Counted from the stretch's first letter, positions 41,524 to 51,031 are shown. The stretch: 64,000 nucleotides of DNA from Acetatifactor aquisgranensis (GCF_943193215.1 NZ_CALPDH010000015.1:83195-147194), one strand, 5' to 3'. Notes: a model not told the origin generated them from the letters alone. Translations and numbers: made by a program.

Positions 41524-42453
41524 TCATTTTGAGTCATCATACCCGATTCCAGCCGGTTTCAGTTCAAAACTCCCATCCGGAACGGCGAGACCGGCTTTTT
41601 CCGCTATGCTCCGTCCTTCTTCGCTGTAGACATAGCAAAACCATAGCCGCACCAGCTCGCTCTGTGCGGACAGTTCTCCATGCGTCACCATAAGGAACGG
41701 GCGGCTCAACAAGTAATTTCCTTCTTTCACATTTTCAATGGTCGGCTCAACCCCATCCAGCGAAAGCGTATGGACGTTATTCCGTTTATCTTTTTCTGCC
41801 TCGATGCTTACCGCGTCAAATGATACATAGCCGATTGCTCCGGGCGTGGACGTAATCCTTGCCATGACAGCTCCTGTGCTGTCCATTTCGTTGCCATATG
41901 TACACCGGCCGCTTATCCCCAGCAGCCCCTCGAAAGTCTCTCTGGTGCCGGAACCGGCCTCTCGGCCAATCGGGACGATGGGCACATCGCCGCCTCCCAG
42001 CTCCGCCCAGTTTCTGATTTTCCCTGTGAAAATGTCCCTTAGCTGCCGTTCCGTGATTTCCGTCACGGGATTGGCAGAATCCACGCATACGGCAATACCG
42101 TCCAGCGCCACCACATACGCCCTGGCTCCCCTGTCCGTTTCTTCCTCCGACAGATTTCTGGAGATATTTCCGATGTCCGCGCTCCCATTTACCACGGCTT
42201 CGATTCCCGCGCTGGAGCCTGTGAACTGCACTGTCACGGCGACATCCGGATACTGTTCCATGAAGCCCTCCGCCAATGCGTCTGTCAGCTTCTCCATGGA
42301 GGAACTGCCCGCCAGATCAAGCGAGCCTGACGGATACGCCGCGCCGCCGTCCCTCTGCCGCTCCGCCTGTGGCCCGGCACAGCCCGCAAGGCTTCCAAGC
42401 AGCAGCGCGCATAAGACAGCGCCCCGAAGCCGCCCGCGCCTTTCTTTTCCCAT
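41524..42453 (-). CDS. pstS: Phosphate-binding lipoprotein PstS
   Basis: About 309 residues. I prefer the ATG at 42453, eight bases after GGGGAG, to the GTG two codons upstream. A lipoprotein signal is visible: RGAVLCALLLGSLAGCAGPQ, with the lipobox cysteine near residue 25. The mature protein starts with the phosphate-binding loop LDLAGSSSMEKLTDALAEGF. Later come FTGSSAGIEAVVNGSADIGN and IGREAGSGTRETFEGLLG, the other phosphate-binding segments of PstS. It is anchored on the outer face of the membrane and delivers phosphate to PstCA. Expression under phosphate limitation is likely, but I could not identify a Pho box. Confidence 0.92.
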   Translation of the reverse strand: MGKERRGRLRGAVLCALLLGSLAGCAGPQAERQRDGGAAYPSGSLDLAGSSSMEKLTDALAEGFMEQYPDVAVTVQFTGSSAGIEAVVNGSADIGNISRNLSEEETDRGARAYVVALDGIAVCVDSANPVTEITERQLRDIFTGKIRNWAELGGGDVPIVPIGREAGSGTRETFEGLLGISGRCTYGNEMDSTGAVMARITSTPGAIGYVSFDAVSIEAEKDKRNNVHTLSLDGVEPTIENVKEGNYLLSRPFLMVTHGELSAQSELVRLWFCYVYSEEGRSIAEKAGLAVPDGSFELKPAGIGYDDSK

Positions 42454-42535
42454 ATTCACGCTCCCCGCCTGCCCTCAGCAGCTTGAACCGATTCCGCAAA
42501 ACCCGGTATTTCCGCTAAAGACGCTCGAATTCCTT

Positions 42536-42820
42536 TCACGCCGCGCTCCATACAGTAGCCAGGATTCCCTCCGCGATTGCCCGGGCCGTCTCCCGGAACC
42601 TCTCGTCCAGCAGGCGGTTGTCCGCATCCGTATTGATGAAGCCCACCTCCACCAGCACAGACGGCATCTGCGTCTGGTTCAGCACCACCAGATCCGGCCG
42701 TTCATTCACGCCCTGGTTCTCATATCCCACCTGCTCCAGCCTGGCATTGATATTTTCCGCCAGCCTTCCCGCCTCTCCGTAATGATTGTATACAAGGGAC
42801 TCTATCCCCTCTAATGTCAA
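42536..42820 (-). pseudogene. N-acetylmuramoyl-L-alanine amidase, C-terminal fragment
   Basis: 94 codons encode the last part of an Amidase_3 (CwlD/LytC-type) domain: QVGYENQGVNERPDLVVLNQ, PSVLVEVGFINTDADNRLL and a helix to the end. The catalytic zinc ligand E of the VEVGFI motif is kept, but the upstream half with the histidine ligands is missing. The homology breaks near 42820, about 115 bases before the 3' end of a serine recombinase gene, so an insertion or deletion associated with the recombinase region probably removed the rest. Confidence 0.75.
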
Positions 42821-42936
42821 ATTGATGTTATGAATATTTATCCACTCTTTTTGTCGAAATTCTTCGAAACCTTTGCGTTTCCAAAGGGTTCATGTTAAAT
42901 AAATGCCAAATCGATGAAAAATGAATGCCACCTCTT

Positions 42937-44499
42937 TCACTCAGTAAAATTCCATTCAATTTGCACCCGCTTATTCTTATAAAGAATTACCTTCCTGATA
43001 AAAGCATCCGCCACCTCCTGTGTCAATGCTTCCAGGCGGGAACAGCGGATAATCTGTTTCATATCCTGCTTATCCCTGTTCATCTCTTCCTTAATCCAGT
43101 CGTATTCAGTCTCCGCTTCCTGGTACTTTCCTGACAGTTCTTCCGCCTGCCTGGCCAATCCGTCAGCCCTTTCCCGATACTCCTTTGCATCCATACGGCC
43201 CGCAGCGTAATCCTCATAGAGGGCATCCTTTTCTTTCTGTATCGCATGAGACTGTATCCTATACTCTTTTTTCTTTCTCGCAAGCTCCTCCAGGACTTCC
43301 TTCCGGAACTGCTCCAGCATTCCCCGTTGCCTGATCCGGTCTCCTCTCCGCATCATTTCCTTGCCCAAAAGAAAAAGCACCGTTTCCTCCAGGATAGAAG
43401 CATTGAAATAAGTACAGCAATCCGGTATCTGTAGGATGGAATGTTTCCTGCACCAAAAATGGCATGGGACTTTTCCGTTGGTATGTTTATAGTTTAAGGA
43501 ATATCCGCACCCGCCGCAATAAATCTTCCCGGTCAGCGGATGCTTCTCCCTTTTCCGTTTTGTAGAATTTCCCGGTGCCGTCTGTGCGGCACGGGCAAAA
43601 ATTTCCGGTGTCACCAGCGGCTCATGGTGATCCTTGATTACTTTCCAGTTACTTTTGGGAACCGCATTTCCGCTTTTGCTCCCTACAGCTTTACGGACAG
43701 TCTTTCCATAAGCCATCTCCCCTAAGTAAAAACGGTTATTCAGTATATTCCGGACTGCGGCCCCGCTCCATGTATGATTCTCTTTCAGGTTAACCCTGCG
43801 GGGATCGCGCAGCTGTGTTGCAGTGGGCACTCGTTCCTCAAAAAGTCTTTTTGCAATCTGCCGGGCAGTCATCCCGTCAGCGGCCATGGAGAAGACATAA
43901 CGGACAATCTCTGCCTCCCTTTCATTGATAACCACTGCGTTTTTTACTTCCTTGTCTTTCTCATACCCTAAAGGAAGCAGCCTGGACACATATTCTCCGG
44001 CAGCATATTTGCTTTCAACGGATGACTTTGTTTTCACAGAGATATCCTTGCTGTACAAATCATAGACCAGCGTTTGGAATGCTGTATCGAAAGCAAGCGG
44101 CATGCCCTTCTGTTCTCTGCTGTCATAGTTGTCATTTATGGCAATAAAATCCACTCCCATAAAAGGAAACACCTGGTTCAGATAGGTTCCTGCCTCAATA
44201 TAATTTCTGGAAAAGCGGGAAAGATCTTTTACAAGGATACATCCAATCCGATTCTGCCTGACCGCTTCCAGCATTTTCCGCATCCCCGGACGCTCCATAT
44301 TGGTGCCGGTGAACCCGTCATCACAAAATTCCAGGACTTCACTGCCCGCCAGTCTATTATCTTTCCTGATGTATTCCTGAAGGTACGTCCTCTGGTGGCT
44401 GATGCTCAGGCTTTCTCCCTCTCCCGGACATGTTGATTCAGGCTGTGCATCTTCTGTAGAAATCCGCAGGTATATGGCTGTCTTTCGTTTCTCCCCCAC
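42937..44499 (-). CDS. Large serine recombinase
   Basis: 520 residues. The N-terminal resolvase domain has the nucleophile motif AIYLRISTED (Ser near residue 14) and LVKDLSRFSRNYIEAGTYLN. A recombinase domain follows, and a zinc beta-ribbon is seen as GKIYCGGCGYSLNYKHTNGK with downstream cysteines. The C-terminal coiled coil (about 385-480, rich in E, K and Q) is typical of TndX/TnpX-like integrases that integrate and excise circular elements. It lies nearest the amidase break and immediately follows another recombinase gene; the two are separated by one base. No att core can be assigned without a comparison genome. Confidence 0.92.
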   Translation of the reverse strand: MGEKRKTAIYLRISTEDAQPESTCPGEGESLSISHQRTYLQEYIRKDNRLAGSEVLEFCDDGFTGTNMERPGMRKMLEAVRQNRIGCILVKDLSRFSRNYIEAGTYLNQVFPFMGVDFIAINDNYDSREQKGMPLAFDTAFQTLVYDLYSKDISVKTKSSVESKYAAGEYVSRLLPLGYEKDKEVKNAVVINEREAEIVRYVFSMAADGMTARQIAKRLFEERVPTATQLRDPRRVNLKENHTWSGAAVRNILNNRFYLGEMAYGKTVRKAVGSKSGNAVPKSNWKVIKDHHEPLVTPEIFARAAQTAPGNSTKRKREKHPLTGKIYCGGCGYSLNYKHTNGKVPCHFWCRKHSILQIPDCCTYFNASILEETVLFLLGKEMMRRGDRIRQRGMLEQFRKEVLEELARKKKEYRIQSHAIQKEKDALYEDYAAGRMDAKEYRERADGLARQAEELSGKYQEAETEYDWIKEEMNRDKQDMKQIIRCSRLEALTQEVADAFIRKVILYKNKRVQIEWNFTE

Positions 44500-44500
44500 T

Positions 44501-45973
44501 TCATGCCTCCCCTCTCATGATATCTCTGTAACGGAACACAACCTCCGCCCGTCTCCCCGGGTAGACATAGATTCTCTCAATCAATTCCTCCACCAGCTCC
44601 CTGGTCAATTCTTTCTGGCTTTTACATTTTATTAAGGAACGGACAGCCTTCAGATATACTTTGCGTTCTCCATCCAGCCTTTCCGCCTCTTTCCGGCACT
44701 GGTCTCTCAGCTTTTCCAGTTCCTGCAGACGTCCCTCTTTCCGGAACCGGTAACAGGCATACTCTTCCCGGGACAGCTTTCCTGTGCAGAATGCCATATA
44801 TTTTCCTCCCTCCTCTTCCGACAGCGCTGAAATCTGCCCTTCTGTCTTCTTTAACCTTCGTTCCAGCTCTTTCCTCTTCTGCTGAAGCATATCCTCCATT
44901 TGTCCGGTAAAACTTTTAGGCTTTTTCAGCCGGGCAGCGAATTCCGTCCTGAGCAGTACAAGGAGGATATCCGACAATTCCGTTTCGTATATATGGTTGG
45001 CAACCGGGCATGTTTCCCTCTTGGTTCCTGTGCTGTCCAGACAGAAATAGCAGTCTTTCCTCTCCCGTCTCCCATCCGCATAGTCCCTTACTTGGCTGTG
45101 CCGGGTCATTTTCCTGCCGCATACGCCGCAGTACAGGATACTTTGGAACATATTCTCCCCTATGGGGCACCCTTCTGTAGGATGGTTATGGCTGCGTGTC
45201 CGTTCCTGTATACAACGGTGTATTTCCTGCGCCTGCCCATAAAGCTCCGGACTCACCAGGGCTTCATGGGTATTTTCTTTCCTGACCCATTCTTCTTCCG
45301 GTTTTTGGATATGGCTCTCCGCTTTCCGCGCTGTAAGGGAAGTCCTGCCCTGTACCAGCCTGCCGAGATAAGTCTCGCTTTTCAGGATACCTTCCACTGC
45401 GCTCTTATCCCAGCCTTTATATGCCGTTTCGGCCGGACAGCAGACCTCTTTGGTTTTCTTATAAATGGCAGGCGGGTTGATTCTTCGTTTATTCAAGCTA
45501 TTTGCCACAGCCTGGTAGCTTTCCGTCTCCACAAATTTCCTGTAAATATCACGGACAATCTCCGCAGTATTCCTGTCCGGTTTCAGTTTCCTGACCCGTC
45601 CCTCCCTATATGCCTCGTACCCGTAAGGCGGCGGACCCCCCACATAGGAGCCGGCCGCCCTGCGCTGTTCCAGGGACAGCTTGCTCTTGACGGAAGCGTC
45701 TTTGGCATACATATCATTTACCAGATTCTTGATTTCCGATACCATCTGCTTTGTGCCATTGCCCTCTTCTCCCGTATCGTACCCATCCGTAACCGCTATG
45801 AAACGGACTCCCAAAAACGGGAATATTTTCTCAATATAATTTCCGGCTTCCAGATAGTTCCTGCCAAACCTGGATAAATCTTTCACAACCACACAGTTAA
45901 TGTCGCCCAGGCGTATATCCTGCATGAGCCTTTTGAATGCGTCACGTTCAAAATTCGTCCCTGTTTTCCCCAA
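44501..45973 (-). CDS. Large serine recombinase lacking the N-terminal catalytic serine
   Basis: 490 residues from a TTG at 45973, starting GKTGTNFERDAFKRLM. In intact relatives this segment is preceded by about 50-60 residues that carry the YxRxS nucleophile; here an in-frame TAG lies just upstream, so the catalytic serine is missing. The rest is normal: VVVKDLSRFGRNYLEAGNYI, GPPPYGYEAYREG, a zinc ribbon (SILYCGVCGRKMTRHS) and a long coiled coil. It cannot cut DNA as it stands. Either it is a remnant or it acts with another recombinase. It directly precedes the intact recombinase gene. Confidence 0.85.
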   Translation of the reverse strand: MGKTGTNFERDAFKRLMQDIRLGDINCVVVKDLSRFGRNYLEAGNYIEKIFPFLGVRFIAVTDGYDTGEEGNGTKQMVSEIKNLVNDMYAKDASVKSKLSLEQRRAAGSYVGGPPPYGYEAYREGRVRKLKPDRNTAEIVRDIYRKFVETESYQAVANSLNKRRINPPAIYKKTKEVCCPAETAYKGWDKSAVEGILKSETYLGRLVQGRTSLTARKAESHIQKPEEEWVRKENTHEALVSPELYGQAQEIHRCIQERTRSHNHPTEGCPIGENMFQSILYCGVCGRKMTRHSQVRDYADGRRERKDCYFCLDSTGTKRETCPVANHIYETELSDILLVLLRTEFAARLKKPKSFTGQMEDMLQQKRKELERRLKKTEGQISALSEEEGGKYMAFCTGKLSREEYACYRFRKEGRLQELEKLRDQCRKEAERLDGERKVYLKAVRSLIKCKSQKELTRELVEELIERIYVYPGRRAEVVFRYRDIMRGEA

Positions 45974-46112
45974 ATCTATCTAATAGCCCATTTTGATACA
46001 ATTTTATTTTCCCTATACTTTTTTATTTTGCCTCCAAAGGGGGTTCAAATGTAAAAAACGCCTTTAAAATAAGAAAACACTCCACATTCCCGTGAAGTGC
46101 AATCTGTATTTC

Positions 46113-47699
46113 CTATTTGGTTTTTACTGGAATCTCCATCCCATTCTTAAAGGTGAACCGCACATCCTCCTTGCCATAGACCGTCACAAAATCCACCATG
46201 GCATACCATGCGCCCTCGTCAAAGTAATCCACCTGCTCTGGCAGTCCCCGCAGCACCTCCATGAAGTTCTCCATCATTTTCCGCTGCGCCTGTTTCTCCG
46301 TGATGGCTGCCTGCACCTCCTCCAGCCGCGCTTTCGCCGTTTCAAACAGCCCTACCAGTGCATCGTAGCGTTTGGCATATTCGCCCTGGTTCTGTGCAAC
46401 GCGGGCGTTTTCCCCGATGCATTTCTGTATCAGTTCTGCCGCCACGTTCATCTCCCCGTTAAGCTGCCGTTCCTCCGCCTCCAGTTCCCCGGTTTCAAAT
46501 GCCGTGTCCCTGATTTCCTCAAAGCCTGCAAGGATGCGGGTCTTCTCCCGGTTGATGGTGTTCAGTGCCTTTATGAAAAGCTGCCGGATGATTTCCTCGT
46601 CCAGATGCGGCGTGGTGCATTTCTCCCCGCTGTCAAATTTATGGTTGCACTGCCAGACCACCTTCCGGTATTTATCGTTGGAATGCCAGAGCTTGGAGGC
46701 GTACCAGCTCCCGCAGTCCCCGCAGCGGATTTTACTGGAGAAAATGCTCACGCAGCTATTCCGGCCGTTCCCTTTTCCCCGTGACTGCATCAGCACCTGC
46801 ACGTTGTCGAAAACAGCGGGCGGTATGATGGCTTCGTGGTTTCCTTCCACATAATACTGTGGCACTTCGCCCTCGTTCACTTTTTTCTTTTTAGAGAGGA
46901 AATCCACCGTATAAACCTTCTGCAGGAGCGCATCGCCCTTGTACTTCTCGTTTGTGAGGATGGATTCCACCACCGCTTTCCCCCATACCTTTTTGCCGCC
47001 CGGCGTTAGTATGCCTCTTTCCGTCAGGATTTTGGCTATCTGGTACGGCGACCTGCCCTGAAGGAAAAGCCCGTAGATTTCCCGCACGATTTTCGCCTGT
47101 TCCTCGTTTATGACAAGGTTCCCGTCCTCGCCCCGGTCATAGCCGAGGAAACTTCCAAAAGGTACCGTGACCTTGCCGTCTGCGAACCGCCTCCTCATGC
47201 CCCATGTGCAGTTTTCCGAAATGCTCCGGCTCTCCTCCTGCGCCAGCGAGGACATGATGGTGATCAGCAGCTCGCCTTTGGAATCGAATGTCCAGATGTT
47301 TTCTTTTTCAAAATAACACTCCGTACCATTGTCCTTCAGCCTGCGGATGGTGGAAAGGCTGTCCACCGTGTTCCTCGCAAACCGGGACACGCTCTTGGTA
47401 ATGATGAGGTCGATTTTCCCATCCAGGGCATCTTCCACCATTTTATTGAATCCCTCGCGGTGCCGTGTGGAAGTTGCACTGATGCCTTCATCCGAATACA
47501 GCCCGACAAACTCCCAATCCTCACAGCTCTGTATGTAGGATGTATAATAATCGCATTGGGCGGCGTAGCTGGTCTGCTGGTCTTCCATGTCGGTGCTGAC
47601 GCGGGCGTACCCTGCCACCTTCCGCTTTTTCCGGCTGCTGATAGGGTCCGCCGTGAAGCGGTTCCGCGTGGCCGGTATCGTTGTCACATTCCTTGCCAT
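46113..47699 (-). CDS. Large serine recombinase
   Basis: 528 residues. The N-terminal extension RFTADPISSRKKRKVAGYAR leads to the nucleophile motif GYARVSTDMEDQQTSY (Ser near residue 36). SVSRFARNTVDSLSTIRRLK and AQEESRSISENCTWGMRRRF are the usual catalytic-domain helices. A zinc ribbon (KIRCGDCGSWYASKLWHSND) and a coiled-coil segment (about 395-480) follow. It overlaps the upstream recombinase gene by 16 bases and they are probably co-translated. Pairs of this type recur in Clostridia together with the HTH/zinc and small proteins upstream. Confidence 0.92.
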   Translation of the reverse strand: MARNVTTIPATRNRFTADPISSRKKRKVAGYARVSTDMEDQQTSYAAQCDYYTSYIQSCEDWEFVGLYSDEGISATSTRHREGFNKMVEDALDGKIDLIITKSVSRFARNTVDSLSTIRRLKDNGTECYFEKENIWTFDSKGELLITIMSSLAQEESRSISENCTWGMRRRFADGKVTVPFGSFLGYDRGEDGNLVINEEQAKIVREIYGLFLQGRSPYQIAKILTERGILTPGGKKVWGKAVVESILTNEKYKGDALLQKVYTVDFLSKKKKVNEGEVPQYYVEGNHEAIIPPAVFDNVQVLMQSRGKGNGRNSCVSIFSSKIRCGDCGSWYASKLWHSNDKYRKVVWQCNHKFDSGEKCTTPHLDEEIIRQLFIKALNTINREKTRILAGFEEIRDTAFETGELEAEERQLNGEMNVAAELIQKCIGENARVAQNQGEYAKRYDALVGLFETAKARLEEVQAAITEKQAQRKMMENFMEVLRGLPEQVDYFDEGAWYAMVDFVTVYGKEDVRFTFKNGMEIPVKTK

Positions 47700-49228
47700 G
47701 TCTGCATCCTCCCTTCACGGAAATGGTATTCCAGGCTGCCGTCCTCCAGCGCCACGATGTCCTTTATCTGCCTTTCAAATTCTCCCTCGTCAAATTCCTC
47801 CAGCCCAAGGATGCTTGCGGAAATGCGCCGCAGCTTGAAATCCGCATAATTCACATTGTGGCATTCCACATTGCTCCGTTTCTTGCCGATGCAGTACCAG
47901 TACACCCATCTGCCACCGGAATTCACTCTGTGGTAGGTGTTCCCACAGATGGCGCACCGTATTTTCCCCTGAAAGCAGTCCGTAACCGTTGCCTCGTGCC
48001 ATGCCTGGTGCAGCCGCAGGTTCTTCCAAGCCTTTATGCCGCCATCCGAAAGCCGGAACTGCAGGTTGCCGTCTGGCAGGACGGTAATCTCCCTGACCTG
48101 TTCCCCGAATGTTTCCTCGTCAAAGGCATCCAGCCCAAGGATCTGCGCCGAAACCGCCTCCAGTTCATCTTCCCCGAAGTTCACGCTGGAGCAGGTCATT
48201 CCCGTCTCTTTCTTCCCGCGGCAGATCCAGTGGATATAAGTTTTCCCCTTGACTCTGCCCTTCTTTCTCGTAAACGGATGCCCGCATACCCCGCACTTTA
48301 TTTTCCCCGTAAATGGATACGTCGGCACAGCCTCCGCCCGTTCTTTCAGGATATCCTGAACCTTTGCAAAAGTGTCCCTGTCAATGATCGGTTCATGGCA
48401 CTCTGAAATGTAATACTGCGGAAGCTCGCCCCTGTTCTTCACCTTGTTATGCTTGATGGGGTCTGCCACATAGCATTTCTGCAGCCGCCTGTCACCGATA
48501 TAAATCTCGTTTTTCAAAATGGTGTTCAGATGACTGTAAGTGAAGTCATACCCCCGCCAGGACTTTGCCCCTCGCTTTTTCAACTCTGCAAGGATATCCG
48601 ACGCCGCCACTCCTGCCGCAGTCTGTGCAAAGATAAATCTCACAACCTCTGCCTCGTCCTCTTTTACTACATACTTCTCTCCATCGTAGCGGTAGCCGAG
48701 AACTTTCTTGTTCCTCACGCTGTCGGTTCCGTTCTGGTAGGTTTTGCGAATGCCCCACTTGGAATTCTCCGAAAGCGACCGCACTTCCTCCTGCGCAAAG
48801 GACGCAAGGATGGAGAGCATCAGCTCCCCGTCTCCGGAAAAGGAATGGATATTCTCCTTTTCAAACCGCACCTCCACGCCGATTTCCTTCAGATGCCGGA
48901 CCGTGGAGAGCAGGTCAACCGTGTTCCTCGCAAACCTCGATATGCTCTTGGTCAGGACAATGTTGATTTTCCCTGCCTCGCAGTCCGCAATGAGGCGGCC
49001 CCATTCCTCACGTTTTGCCGTCCCGGTGCCGCTGATCCCAAAATCTGCGTACACCCCGGCAAATTCCCATTCCGGGTTCGCCTGTATCAGGTCATTGTAG
49101 TAGCTCACCTGCACGGAAAGGGAATGGGCAAGGCGGTCCGTTTCCATAGAAACACGGGCGTAAGCCGCCACCTTCTGCCGCTTTTTCAGAGCCGGTATTT
49201 TCGGCTCTATCCTGTTTACTTTAGCCAT
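47684..49228 (-). CDS. Large serine recombinase with a duplicated C-terminal zinc-ribbon unit
   Basis: 514 residues from the ATG at 49228 (AAGGAAG upstream). The nucleophile motif is AAYARVSMETDRLAH (Ser near residue 24), then SISRFARNTVDLLSTVRHLK. The C-terminal half contains a zinc ribbon twice: TGKIKCGVCGHPFTRKKG with downstream LGLDAFDEETFGEQVREI, and again QGKIRCAICGNTYHRVNSG with downstream LGLEEFDEGEFERQIKDI. This is an internal tandem duplication of about 95 residues replacing the usual coiled coil. Such a layout may alter attachment-site recognition. It forms an operon-like unit with the next recombinase and the two small genes upstream. Confidence 0.9.
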   Translation of the reverse strand: MAKVNRIEPKIPALKKRQKVAAYARVSMETDRLAHSLSVQVSYYNDLIQANPEWEFAGVYADFGISGTGTAKREEWGRLIADCEAGKINIVLTKSISRFARNTVDLLSTVRHLKEIGVEVRFEKENIHSFSGDGELMLSILASFAQEEVRSLSENSKWGIRKTYQNGTDSVRNKKVLGYRYDGEKYVVKEDEAEVVRFIFAQTAAGVAASDILAELKKRGAKSWRGYDFTYSHLNTILKNEIYIGDRRLQKCYVADPIKHNKVKNRGELPQYYISECHEPIIDRDTFAKVQDILKERAEAVPTYPFTGKIKCGVCGHPFTRKKGRVKGKTYIHWICRGKKETGMTCSSVNFGEDELEAVSAQILGLDAFDEETFGEQVREITVLPDGNLQFRLSDGGIKAWKNLRLHQAWHEATVTDCFQGKIRCAICGNTYHRVNSGGRWVYWYCIGKKRSNVECHNVNYADFKLRRISASILGLEEFDEGEFERQIKDIVALEDGSLEYHFREGRMQTWQGM

Positions 49229-49289
49229 TTTATCACTTCCTTCCAGGCAGGTTCTTTCTGCCTTTACCATATATCACTCTGAACCGGCT

Positions 49290-49475
49290 TTATAGCAAGG
49301 GTTTTCCGGCCAGTAATGTACCCGAAATCGGGCGGTATATTTCCAGAAGTTTTGTATCAATTATGGCTAATACTTCCTCGTCGATGATGCCTTTTTCGAG
49401 CATGGATTTAGCGATGGACATGGAAATGTAATACAGCTTTTCCGCTTCAAATTCTTTCTCATCCATTCCCGCCAC
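49290..49475 (-). CDS. Small recombinase-associated protein (SHOCT-like)
   Basis: 61 residues, all helical in appearance, with a central YYISMSIAKSMLEKGIIDEE that resembles SHOCT-type short domains. Its start overlaps the upstream HTH/zinc gene by 17 bases, and the recombinase gene follows 61 bases later. It belongs to a conserved small-gene set in front of paired serine recombinases in Clostridia. A role as a directionality or accessory factor is possible but not shown. Confidence 0.7.
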   Translation of the reverse strand: MAGMDEKEFEAEKLYYISMSIAKSMLEKGIIDEEVLAIIDTKLLEIYRPISGTLLAGKPLL

Positions 49476-49875
49476 CTCCGAACCGGTCGGCTATGTAGCA
49501 TTCATGGGAGCAGTATTTCCTTTTCTTATTCCCATAGGCAGTGAACGGCTTCCCGCATTTCGCACAGGTAAATTCATAGACCGCCTTCTGCGTAATCCGC
49601 TCCGGGTGTTCCGCCCACCATTTCTCCCGGCAGGCTTTACAGCAGAACACCTGCTTTTTCATCTTCGGACGCTGCTTTATCTCCACACCGCATTCGCGGC
49701 ATCTGTCTTTATTGTCTGTTGCCAGGATGTCCGCAGAAGTGAGGCCGTTCCTGCGGCAGAAGCTCTTGACGGTATCCTTTGGGAGGCCAAGCTCCTTCCC
49801 TATGTCCGCATAGCCGCGCCCCATGCTGCGGAAACGGATGATTTTTTCTTTCTGTTCACCTGTCACTGTCAGCAC
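49459..49875 (-). CDS. HTH and zinc-finger protein of the recombinase cassette
   Basis: 138 residues. The N-terminus has a helix-turn-helix of sigma/resolvase type (FRSMGRGYADIGKELGLPKD, then VKSFCRRNGL). Two cysteine clusters follow: CRECGVEIKQ with CCKACREKWW, and CAKCGKPFTA with KYCSHECYIA, both likely zinc fingers. It starts the operon that leads into the two recombinases, so regulation of, or DNA binding for, the recombination system is likely. Confidence 0.75.
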   Translation of the reverse strand: MLTVTGEQKEKIIRFRSMGRGYADIGKELGLPKDTVKSFCRRNGLTSADILATDNKDRCRECGVEIKQRPKMKKQVFCCKACREKWWAEHPERITQKAVYEFTCAKCGKPFTAYGNKKRKYCSHECYIADRFGGGGNG

Positions 49876-49985
49876 CTCCTCACTATACGGAGATTTGGAG
49901 GCCGTTTTGAGGGGGTATTAAAACAAAAAAACAGCCCACAGAACAAAATATGCTCTGCAGGCTGTCCATTATAACTTACATGGTT

Positions 49986-50428
49986 TTACACTCTTTCTGC
50001 AAAATCAAGGCTCACCCATCCGTTGCGTTTGCCCTGGTAGGATTTCAAAAGCCCCCACTTGGATGCCCTTTGCCGTCCGCTTCTTCCACAATCGTAAAGG
50101 TGCCGATTCCCGTATATTTCCCGGTCTTTGCATGGTCAGTACCGGATCCTTTCCGGATGTTCAGGTCAGGGATGGATACCCGCACCAGATACGGCTTGAA
50201 CGCTGCCGTCCTGGTGTACACCACCTTCCCGGATTCATCAAACACGGAATGCCCCGGATTCTCATCCGCACATTTCTTTGCGTTATCCAGCGACTTGAAC
50301 GCCCCTTTCTGCGAAGAAGCGTCCGCCCACGACTTCCGGACGCGGTACCATGCTTCTGCAGGCTTGGATGTGCCGCCTGCCATGCCGAGGATGCCTTTCA
50401 GTAGCCCGATGGTAATCCAGTTTTGCAA
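49986..50428 (-). pseudogene. Endolysin C-terminal fragment with a frameshift
   Basis: The frame from 50428 encodes a SPOR-like repeat (WYRVRKSWADASSQKGAFKS, AKKCADENPGHSVFDESGK) and an SH3-like domain (YLVRVSIPDLNIRKGSGTDH). It then runs out of frame after EEADGKG. In the next frame the normal end follows directly: ASKWGLLKSYQGKRNGWVSL and DFAERV, with the stop at 49986-49988. One extra G in the GGG run restores it. The catalytic amidase domain is missing, because upstream the sequence switches to larB near 50425. These are cell-wall-binding domains of phage-type lysins, so a prophage remnant is likely. Confidence 0.75.
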
Positions 50429-50537
50429 ATCCCAGATCCTCGAACGGGGCTTCCTTCAGCCAGAGCATGGCCGCATCAATCGGCATTTTCCCGTCTGCTA
50501 CCTGCTCAAGCAGCAGACGCAATTCATTTCTTTCCAT
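50425..50537 (-). pseudogene. larB: larB 5' fragment
   Basis: From the ATG at 50537 (GGAGGAAAT upstream) about 38 codons encode MERNELRLLLEQVADGKMPI and then APFEDLGFAKLDYHR. This matches the N-terminus of LarB, the enzyme that carboxylates and cleaves nicotinic acid adenine dinucleotide for the nickel-pincer cofactor of lactate racemase. The sequence switches into the endolysin fragment near 50425, so the gene is cut off by a junction. The same frame is open upstream to an ATG at 50690 with a strong GAGGAG site; those 51 residues I do not recognise. Confidence 0.6.
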
Positions 50538-51031
50538 TACGATTTCCTCCCTTCCATGTCCAGTAAGCCTTTGATGACAGATTGGCGGTTGACCGTCTTC
50601 ACACACATCCAGATATAATTCCTGCAGTCCGGTTGGAAATCTTTTTACAGAATTTCCCGCTGAAATAATGGTTTCATGATTACCTGACATAAATATTCTC
50701 CTCGCTGATTGTCATTCCTGCTCTCCATATCCGCTGATAATCTGTTCTCCCTCCCGGTTGTCGGGGATATTGTCAATCGCATCTTGTCGGGAGACTATTA
50801 TTAAGTTTGCTTAGTTGATAGAGTTTGTTTGAAGATTTATAATTAATATATAGGTAGCTTGCAATCTTGGGGGAAGGGCAAGTTCTGGACAAATTCTTGA
50901 AATTATCAGATTGCAGCATGCTATACTTTTGGTAGAATCCTATAAAAAGCATTTTTTTTACTTCTCTACCGTTGGTAGGTGTTCATTTTATGCTGAATTT
51001 GTATAATAAATTGTTGGAAGGAGGATTTGTA
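50538..51031. other. AT-rich intergenic stretch before the XRE-ABC gene
   Basis: About 490 bases. The first 150 may code the N-terminal extension of the larB-fragment frame. The rest is AT-rich and marks the compositional change into the next element. A possible promoter for the downstream gene is TTGAAA at 50897-50902 with TATACT at 50922-50927; the 19-base spacer is long, so this is weak. No hairpin is obvious. Confidence 0.35.
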
